Assembly: GCF_000762875.2 (NCBI RefSeq)
Contig: NZ_JRMP02000013.1
Coordinates: 1 to 64,000 of the forward strand
Origin: Helicobacter saguini
Lineage (GTDB): Bacteria > Campylobacterota > Campylobacteria > Campylobacterales > Helicobacteraceae
Reading direction: 5' to 3'
Length of the DNA stretch: 64,000 nt
Position numbers and translations under genes: made by a program. The notes beneath the pieces are model-generated. The model was not told the DNA's origin, searched no databases, and saw nothing but the letters and a program-made list of their open reading frames with translations. Positions 57,959-64,000 of this stretch are shown here, one piece after another. The first letter of the stretch is position 1. The number at the start of each line of letters is the position of its first letter.

Positions 57959-58456
57959 CTAAGATTTTTTCTTAAAAATCACCTGCCAAATAAATATCGC
58001 AATGCCGCAGTCAATCACAACATCCGCGAAATTAAAAATAGGAAAATCAAACCCAAAATGATAATAAATATAATCCACAACGCCGCCGTGCAAGAATCTA
58101 TCAAGCACATTTGACAAACCACCACCAAGCATCATAGCAAAGGGAATGTAATGCGTCCTAAAAAGCTCTTTTTGTGAATATAAAATAGCAATAATCACAA
58201 AAATTAGGGCGATTTGAATATACTTTAACCACTCGCCAAGTGATGTAAGGAAGGAAAACGCCACGCCTGTGTTAAAAACTAAGGCAATAGAAATAATAGG
58301 CATATCTTTAATCATGTAGAAGCCGTGTAAATCAATCTCATCTTTGCTAATACCTTGAGTAGAAATTACAAAATCAATTAAAATATATTTTATGGCTTGG
58401 TCAATTAGTAACAAAATAATCAAAATAATTAAAAATATAAAAAAAACTTTTTTCAT
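57959..58456 (-). CDS. lspA: Lipoprotein signal peptidase (signal peptidase II)
   Basis: 165-aa inner-membrane aspartic protease with four helices. The two catalytic Asp are in NVLDRFLHGGVVDYI and FPIFNFADVVID. It removes signal peptides from prolipoproteins such as the one at 59917-60387. Length normal. Stop codon TAG lies within an octamer. Confidence 0.95.
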   Translation of the reverse strand: MKKVFFIFLIILIILLLIDQAIKYILIDFVISTQGISKDEIDLHGFYMIKDMPIISIALVFNTGVAFSFLTSLGEWLKYIQIALIFVIIAILYSQKELFRTHYIPFAMMLGGGLSNVLDRFLHGGVVDYIYYHFGFDFPIFNFADVVIDCGIAIFIWQVIFKKKS

Positions 58457-58602
58457 ACTATGTTTTCCCTAACCTAAATACTAAAACATAATTATACTAA
58501 AAACATTATTTTACATATATAATAAAACATTCTAAATAATTAAAGATTTTTATAATTCAGCTAAAATTTAACCATAAACATTTATTCTAAAAGTTTTTCA
58601 AA

Positions 58603-59274
58603 ATGAAACTAATCGAGCTTATTTTTAGCATTTTAATCATTGCGATTTTATCTTGTGGGGCGTTTCTTTCCTACTCTCTTGCCCTGCCAAATAACACGCG
58701 AAGCACGCTAACCACGCTTTATGCCTTAAAGCACACACGCATTTTAAGCCTAGCTGATTCCACATATTTGGGCTTTTTGGAGTTTGGCGATATTTATAAT
58801 TTTGCACGTGTAGATTCCGCTAGATTATTGCAAAATACGCAAAATTTCCTATGGCAGACGCAGTTTCACACAAGCGGCATTTATACTAAAAATAGCCTGT
58901 CAATTTATCGCGATACGCCGCGATTTGCTAGTAGCACGGACTTTGATAGGCGACCTTTGGCGGGCGATATTGTCGCACTAAACGTGGGCAATTCGCAGTG
59001 TCTAAGCGGCTATAATAACAGCAATATCACGGGCTTTTGCAAGGATAATGCGGCATTTGATTTTCGCTTGTTTGAATCTAATCGCTTGGATTTGCTGTCG
59101 CTTGGAGCTATGAGTAGTTGCGTGGAGCGCGATACTTTTCGGTTTTATTTTAGTGATTTTGGGAGTATTTTGTGTGGGAATAACATTCATACGCCACTTT
59201 CACAGCAAATAAGAGTTGGAGATTCTATCATTATGCTAGAAAATTTGAGTGGATATGCGTTTATTTTGCATTAG
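58603..59274 (+). CDS. Prepilin-like protein (type IV pilin N-terminal motif)
   Basis: 223 aa. The first residues MKLIELIFSILIIAILSCGAF match the prepilin hydrophobic helix with Glu5 (LIELI) right after a very short leader, and would make it a pseudopilin of a type II/IV system. The rest is polar with two Cys pairs (QCLSG..FCKD, SCVER..LCGN) that could form disulphides. No prepilin peptidase or pilus motor is near. Helicobacter pylori uses ComB for DNA uptake, but campylobacters use type II-like Cts proteins, so a link to DNA uptake is possible and unproven. Stop TAG inside a palindrome. Confidence 0.72.
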   Translation: MKLIELIFSILIIAILSCGAFLSYSLALPNNTRSTLTTLYALKHTRILSLADSTYLGFLEFGDIYNFARVDSARLLQNTQNFLWQTQFHTSGIYTKNSLSIYRDTPRFASSTDFDRRPLAGDIVALNVGNSQCLSGYNNSNITGFCKDNAAFDFRLFESNRLDLLSLGAMSSCVERDTFRFYFSDFGSILCGNNIHTPLSQQIRVGDSIIMLENLSGYAFILH

Positions 59275-59289
59275 ATTCTATAGAATCTA
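59272..59289. terminator. Perfect 18-bp octamer palindrome between convergent stops
   Basis: TAGATTCTATAGAATCTA contains the TAG stop of the pilin-like gene (59272-59274) and that of uspA (59287-59289, minus strand). Confidence 0.6.
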
Positions 59290-59709
59290 CTTTGCCACCA
59301 AAACAGGAATGGGCGAGGAGTTTATGAAACTATTTTGATGAGAGTTGAAAATGCGCTTTAACATACCGCTTTCACTAGCCCCGATTACTAGCAAGTCGTA
59401 TTGATTAGCAATCTCAAGCACGACATCAATGGGGTTGCCATTTTTTAAAATCTTCTTGGTCGCAATGCCCTCCTTGCTAAAAATGGCGGCAAATTCATTC
59501 AAAATCTCATTTGACTCCTCCGCTTGCACATGCTCTAAGGACGCATAATCCACAATGCCGCTTTCAGCCAGCACAATAGTCTCCGCGCTCACATGCAAAA
59601 GTGTTAGCTCAATCTCACTTCGCTTTGAAAATAGCTTAATTATCGTGGGCGCGGCTTTTCTACACTCATCAGTATCGCTTACGCCAAACAAAATCTTAAT
59701 CGCATCCAT
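59287..59709 (-). CDS. Universal stress protein UspA family
   Basis: 140 aa, MDAIKILFGVSDTDECRKAA at the N-terminus and YDLLVIGASESGMLKRIFNS near 110-130, followed by SSPIPVLVAK. The ATP-binding motif GxxG-9-G(S/T) is only partly matched (GASESG). Single Usp domain, cytoplasmic. Typical length. AAGGAG ribosome site. Confidence 0.88.
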   Translation of the reverse strand: MDAIKILFGVSDTDECRKAAPTIIKLFSKRSEIELTLLHVSAETIVLAESGIVDYASLEHVQAEESNEILNEFAAIFSKEGIATKKILKNGNPIDVVLEIANQYDLLVIGASESGMLKRIFNSHQNSFINSSPIPVLVAK

Positions 59710-59916
59710 ATTTTCTCCTTAAGTGTTTTAAACTAAGATTCTACAAAAAAAGCTTAAATATTATAGAATCTAAATTTATGAAATTTATTTAATAATTTGC
59801 TTTTTACTTATCGCTAACTTATATTTTTGAAAAATACAGAATCTTGTAAAATCTTAACCTTAAAATTATAGAATCTAGTCTTATTTGACTTTTTAGATGA
59901 TTTTAAAGGATTTATT

Positions 59917-60387
59917 TTGCGTGTTTTTATATTTATTTTTATTGCATTGTTTGTTGGGTGTAATTCCAAAAAAGATTCTAATGTAGATTACAAAGATGAA
60001 CTGGCAATGCAAAAATGGGCTTTTGACACTCGTTATGTAAAAACAATTGATGATAATAGTTGGGAACAGTTTAAAATTGGAGAGTTAAATAATTACGAAG
60101 ATTTCAAAATTGATTTCACATTTATTTCTACAGGAAAACCGCAAAATTGCACACTTTATTCAAAAGGAATTTTTCTTAATTCCGCTATACATACGCAAAA
60201 AGAAGTAAAAAATAAAAAAAAGATATTGTTTCGTCCTAATGTAATCCCAAGCATAACAATCACTTTAATACAAGCTAAAACAAACAAAAATACCATAGAA
60301 ATTGAAATAAGTGATATGCAAGAATTTACAAAAATCTGTGGCAATGTGCATAATAATGCAAATGGAGTATATGCACTAAGTGAATAA
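59917..60387 (+). CDS. Hypothetical lipoprotein
   Basis: 156 aa, starting at TTG with AAAGGA 6 bases before. Signal peptide ends in ALFVGC, a lipobox-like site with Cys15. The mature part is mostly beta-like and Lys/Asn-rich with one Cys pair (NCTLY..KICGN). Function unknown. Located just ahead of ribF on the same strand, 13 bases apart. Confidence 0.7.
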   Translation: MRVFIFIFIALFVGCNSKKDSNVDYKDELAMQKWAFDTRYVKTIDDNSWEQFKIGELNNYEDFKIDFTFISTGKPQNCTLYSKGIFLNSAIHTQKEVKNKKKILFRPNVIPSITITLIQAKTNKNTIEIEISDMQEFTKICGNVHNNANGVYALSE

Positions 60388-60400
60388 ACTAAGGTAAATT

Positions 60401-61585
60401 ATGAAAAGTTTTTTTTTTTATCTTGATTCTAAACTCCCATTTACAAGCGTTGCCATCGGTAAATTTGATGGTATGCACAAGGCGCATTTAAGGCTTTTAG
60501 AGCAGCTAAATGAAAGCGAAGATTCTAAAGATTTAAAGCAAAATGAGAATAAAGATTCTACTCAAATTGAGAATACCAAAAAAGATTCTAAATTTATAGA
60601 ATCTAAAAGCCAAAATTTTAAAGATTCTACTCAAAATAAAAAAATAGATTCTAAGGCTTGTGCGTTGTCGATTGCCTCGATTAAAACGCCCTTTGTGACG
60701 CCGCCAAATGAGCGTCAAAAGTATGCAAATGTGCCATTTTTCCGTCTAAAATTTGAGCTGATTAAAAGCTGGGATAGTTTGAAATTTCTAAAATTGCTCT
60801 TTGAAATTATGCCAAATTTGCAAGAAATTATCGTTGGGTATGATTTTTGCTTTGGGGCGAATCGCGCTAGTAATGTGCTAGATTTACGTGATATGCTAGA
60901 TTCTATAAATCGTAATTATGTTAAGGTAAAAGTTATAGAATCTATAACATATAATGGCACTCCCATTCACACAAGTATCATAAAAGAGTTGCTAAAATAT
61001 GGCGATATGGACTCGGCAAATGCGATGCTTGGACGCTTTTTTAGCATAAAAGGACGCATTATAAAAGGGCAGGGGCTGGGTAAAAAGAGCCTTTATCCTA
61101 CAATAAATATTAAAAATAGCTTAAATATTATTCCAAAATTTGGCGTTTATGCGAGTTTTGTTGAGTTTTGTGATGATATTTTTGATGAAAAAAGTTCTAA
61201 AAATACTAACTTTATGCAAAAAAGATTCTATAAAGCTGTGACTTTTATAGGCAATCGACTAAGCACTGATAAGCATTTTTCAATCGAAACACATATTATA
61301 GAATCCGCCAAAAGTTCTAAAAATCATAACTTTATAGAATCTAAAGATTCTAAAACTTTGCAAGATTGCATAGAATCTAATGTAACTTTTAATGAAAAAA
61401 ATTCCATAAATTATAACTTGGAATCCGCCCTAAAAACCACAACCCACATTCGCATATTTTTCGTCCAAATGCTAAGAAATAACAAAAAATTTAGCGACTT
61501 AAACGCCCTAAAAACGCAGATAAGCAAGGATATAGAATCTGCCAAATTGATATTACAAAATGCAAATCAAAATCTTTGTAAATAA
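60401..61585 (+). CDS. ribF: Bifunctional riboflavin kinase / FMN adenylyltransferase with inserts
   Basis: 394 aa against ~280-310 usual. N-terminal FAD synthetase domain: TSVAIGKFDGMHKAH (~16-30), IIVGYDFCFGANRA (~144-157). C-terminal riboflavin kinase: GRIIKGQGLGKKSLYPTINI (~218-237, slightly shortened here). Inserts of Asp-Ser/Glu-Ser lie at ~40-90 and at ~300-350. The first separates the HxGH-like nucleotide site from the rest of the domain. An 11-T tract (60409-60419) covers codons 3-7. Confidence 0.92.
   Translation: MKSFFFYLDSKLPFTSVAIGKFDGMHKAHLRLLEQLNESEDSKDLKQNENKDSTQIENTKKDSKFIESKSQNFKDSTQNKKIDSKACALSIASIKTPFVTPPNERQKYANVPFFRLKFELIKSWDSLKFLKLLFEIMPNLQEIIVGYDFCFGANRASNVLDLRDMLDSINRNYVKVKVIESITYNGTPIHTSIIKELLKYGDMDSANAMLGRFFSIKGRIIKGQGLGKKSLYPTINIKNSLNIIPKFGVYASFVEFCDDIFDEKSSKNTNFMQKRFYKAVTFIGNRLSTDKHFSIETHIIESAKSSKNHNFIESKDSKTLQDCIESNVTFNEKNSINYNLESALKTTTHIRIFFVQMLRNNKKFSDLNALKTQISKDIESAKLILQNANQNLCK
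60409..60419. repeat. 11-T tract at the 5' end of ribF
   Basis: Eleven T spanning codons 3-7 (SFFFY). Slippage by one base would stop translation early; since ribF should be essential, transcript slippage or selection against change is expected. Confidence 0.5.
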
Positions 61586-61732
61586 ATATTAGATTTTTAA
61601 TTGTAATAAGAAGCACAACATTTAGCAAAATTTAGTATTTTAAGATAAAATTTTATGTTTATTTTCGATTTATAGAATCTAGATTCAATGATTTGATAAA
61701 AAATTAAAAATTATACACATTTTGGGGGCGTT

Positions 61733-62353
61733 ATGAGTGCGCAAAATTACATCGACATCGGCGTCATAGTCGTGGTTTTAATCCTAGCCATACGCGGCAT
61801 GCAAAACGGGCTAATACAAGAAATCGCCGCCCTAATCGGCTTTGTTTTAGGGCTATATTTGGCGACAAAATACTTCGCACTTGGCGCGGAATACATCGGC
61901 TACACGGGGCTTGAGTTTGAAAACGAGAGCATTTCTTGGATTTTGTCATTCATTATCATTTTGTCGTTAGTGTGGGTGCTTTGCCTTGTGATAGGTGCGG
62001 TGGTGTCGCGGTTTGTGGTCATTATGCCGAGCCTAAATGTGATAAATTATTTTGGCGGATATTTGTTCGCGGCGCTGAAATATTTTCTTATTTTGAGTGC
62101 GATTTTGTATGGATTATCGCAGGTTGAGTTCCTAAAAAAGCCTATTGCGGACAATTTCAAGGCGACCGCGACCTATCCTGTGATGATGGAAATCGCGCAA
62201 AAAATTATGAATTTTGAAACTTTTAAAGAAATGCAAAAAGAAATGAGCAAGGGCGTAAGTAAAATTAGCAATAAAGCCAAAGAAGACGCCGCAAAACAGG
62301 GCGAAAAAGTGAAAAAAGATATACTAGATTCTGTATTGCAAAGCATTAAATAA
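61733..62353 (+). CDS. cvpA: CvpA family inner-membrane protein
   Basis: 206 aa. Four hydrophobic helices with YIDIGVIVVVLILAIRGMQNGLI at the N-terminus and GFVLGLYLATKYF, both typical of CvpA, first linked to colicin V export and later to envelope stress resistance. The C-terminal ~50 residues are charged and coiled (KEMQKEMSKGVSKISNKAKED). The ATG follows GGGGGCG loosely. No insert apart from a single DS near the end. The DUF2972 gene starts 29 bases later. Confidence 0.88.
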   Translation: MSAQNYIDIGVIVVVLILAIRGMQNGLIQEIAALIGFVLGLYLATKYFALGAEYIGYTGLEFENESISWILSFIIILSLVWVLCLVIGAVVSRFVVIMPSLNVINYFGGYLFAALKYFLILSAILYGLSQVEFLKKPIADNFKATATYPVMMEIAQKIMNFETFKEMQKEMSKGVSKISNKAKEDAAKQGEKVKKDILDSVLQSIK

Positions 62354-62382
62354 TCTTTGATATGTCATTAAGGAGAAATAAT

Positions 62383-64000
62383 ATGATAAATTTAAAGCAA
62401 AAGGACTTTATAGATTCTATAAATATTTTTAGCATCTCTAAGCAGTTTAGTGTTAAGCTTAAAAAGTGGAAAGTGTCCCTTGCGTATCGGTTTGCTCCGT
62501 TTTTAATACTTAACAAACAAGAGTTTGCGGTTTATAAGATTTTGTGCAAAAGGTTAAAGTGGAATTATAAGAATATTTTAAACACAGATTCTAAGTTTTT
62601 TTATAAACATTTAAAAAGCCATATTGAATGGGTTAGCTCAAAAAGTTTTATAGAATCTTATGGCGATTTTATCGCACTTTGCAAAGATGAGAGACTAGAT
62701 ATAACTAAAAGCCTTTTTAGCAACAATCTAGATTCTAATAAAGATTCTAAAAACATAGAATCTAAATCCACAAATAACATTACCCCCCCCCCCCCGTTAG
62801 CCATAGCAATATAGAATCTACAAACCACAACACCTTTAAAGATTCTAAAAACCCAAAAGATTCCAAATTTTCCCAAAATAAAGCTTCCAACTTTATCCAC
62901 CCATTCCCCCCTTTACTAAATCCAAACTCTATAAATTACGAAACGACACCCCCAGCCTTAGCCTATCATTTAAATCTCCCCTTGCCACAAAACTATAACT
63001 TTGTATATTTTAGCAATGGCTCATCTGCCTCTGCGGCTAATCTTTACTATTTTGAGATTTCACACGCTCTAACAAATCCTTACTGGCTAGGCGACTGCGA
63101 AAAATACATAAAAGATTACACCTTGCTTTTACATCACAAAAATGAGTATATTTTCCTATCATTTCACCCACTTGTCTCTACCAAAAATCTATTTTTATTC
63201 AATAAAAAAGTAGATATGTATTACATCGCGCGAGACCCAATAGAAAAGCTCCAGCATGGCATAAATCACACTGAAAATGGCTTAATTGATGAAGAAATCG
63301 CTAAAAATCCACTAAGCAAACGTTTTAATCTAACCTGTGATTACAACAACTTATTTGTAACACCCTTTTATCGATTAGGTAGCAAAGTCCCGCAAATGCA
63401 GGCTTTAGATGATGAATGGATATATAAATCTTACATTGCCTTTAGCTCATACTTAAAAATCTGGCGTAATTTAGGGCTTATAAATAATGTGTATTGCGTT
63501 GATTTCAAAGATTTTAGCAAGGAAAAGGCTTTTGATACTTTTGCTAAAGTCGCAAATCATTTTCACTTTACTCCGCCTAGTGATAAAAAAATCTTTAATG
63601 ATAGAATCAATCGAAATCGCGGCGTGCTAATAAATCTCCCTACAACACTTGTAGCCGCAAATAGTGATATTGCTAACGCCTTTTGCAATGGCAGTGAAAA
63701 TACACAGAATCTAGCGAGTTTAGATTCTAAAGATAGCCTAAATATCCACATCGGCACTTATCAAGATTTTATCACAAATGGCTCTTTTATCGATATTTCT
63801 AGCGAGTTTTTCACTGAAAAAATCATAATTGATAAGACGCAGATTCTAATATTTATGCTAAAAAGTGAATATTTTATTTTGCGTGAAAATGCTTTGCTGC
63901 TAAAAGCGTGTAAAAACTATTTGCACGGCTACATTGATACGTTGAAAAATAAAGTAAAAGAAACGCAAAGCCATTTAATAAGCGAAGATTCTATAATAGA
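62383..64000 (+). CDS. DUF2972-family protein, phase-variable and OFF here; runs off the right edge
   Basis: ATG at 62383 has AAGGAG 7 bases before it. The first ~133 codons (FAPFLILNKQEFAVYKILCK, HLKSHIEW) end in an Asp-Ser/Glu-Ser stretch and a 13-C tract, after which the frame stops at 62814. A second frame, open from 62796 to the window end (~401 codons), continues with IESTNHNTFKDSK, LPLPQNYNFVYFSNGSSAS, LLLHHKNEYIFLSFHPL, YYIARDPIEKLQHG and VYCVDFKDF. This is the DUF2972 pattern, proteins often adjacent to poly-C tracts in Campylobacter/Helicobacter and of unknown function, possibly sulfotransferase-like (FSNGSSASAA and ARDP). With 14 or 11 C the frames would join. The 3' end is not in the window. 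Confidence 0.8.
62783..62795. repeat. 13-C homopolymer tract (phase-variation switch) in the DUF2972 gene
   Basis: Thirteen C encode Thr-Pro-Pro-Pro-Pro and shift the DUF2972 reading frame off. The length equals that of the tract at 18500-18512 in an unrelated gene. Confidence 0.9.

Noticed and set aside
1-64000. tRNA, rRNA, riboswitch or complete insertion sequence
   Set aside because: I looked in all gaps and saw no cloverleaf with CCA-type end, no rRNA signature, no conserved riboswitch core and no transposase frame.

Overview
This window most likely comes from an enterohepatic-type Helicobacter (Campylobacterota). The evidence is the AT-rich base composition, the order infB - ylxR - thrB - small membrane protein as I recall it from H. 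pylori, the GT10 fucosyltransferase, poly-C phase-variable surface genes, a DUF2972 protein, a KatA-type catalase and rplY. I cannot name the species from the sequence alone. I see no rRNA or tRNA gene, no complete insertion sequence, no prophage and no CRISPR array.

Layout. 1-3.4 kb: a GT39-like membrane glycosyltransferase (open at the left edge) and UDP-glucuronate decarboxylase. 3.5-8.9 kb: HIT protein, outer-membrane phospholipase A, PBP1A, ribosomal protein L25, an orphan ExbD. 8.9-13.8 kb: two unrecognised, extremely AT-rich genes (1198 and 427 aa). 14-20.5 kb: PAS protein, fucosyltransferase, rhodanese, a membrane protein plus DUF2726 pair, a frameshifted (OFF) HtrL/YibB-like glycan gene, an M24 peptidase and a Cse60-like small protein. 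20.5-25.2 kb: phospholipase D family protein and a TonB-dependent receptor. 25.3-28.3 kb: cdsA-alr-era operon. 28.4-37.8 kb: mnmG, a TonB/TolA-like protein, ispB, recN, rsmI, a YkgJ-like Cys cluster protein and two hypotheticals. 37.8-42.4 kb: thrB-ylxR-infB. 42.6-48.6 kb: catalase, a PstS-like binding protein whose two halves are in swapped order, and a second TonB-dependent receptor broken by one frameshift. 48.6-52.4 kb: gene remnant, YwqK/MORN-like protein, a HAD phosphatase divergent from a nucleotidyltransferase-kinase fusion. 52.4-64 kb: dnaE, radical SAM, lspA, a pilin-like protein, uspA, a lipoprotein, ribF, cvpA and a phase-variable DUF2972 protein that runs off the right edge.

The dominant signal is not a gene. 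The octamer AGATTCTA / TAGAATCT (core GANTC) occurs all through the window, on both strands, in genes and between them. Between genes it often forms perfect 16-22 bp palindromes, and it supplies the TAG stop codon of at least ten genes. Inside genes it is nearly always read as Asp-Ser or Glu-Ser and builds hydrophilic inserts in housekeeping proteins (MnmG, RecN, RibF, alanine racemase, ThrB, M24 peptidase, IF-2, fucosyltransferase). A rarer composite of 51-54 bp has a GC-rich core (GCCCACCCACCRCCCTA) flanked by inverted copies of the octamer. I regard this repeat family as the best candidate for an undescribed system: a DNA uptake or self-recognition mark, a methylation landmark, or a selfish coding-compatible repeat.

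Surface variation is the second theme. Two 13-C tracts put glycan or surface genes out of frame in this sequence, a TonB receptor has a one-base frameshift, and single glycan genes lie scattered among housekeeping genes.
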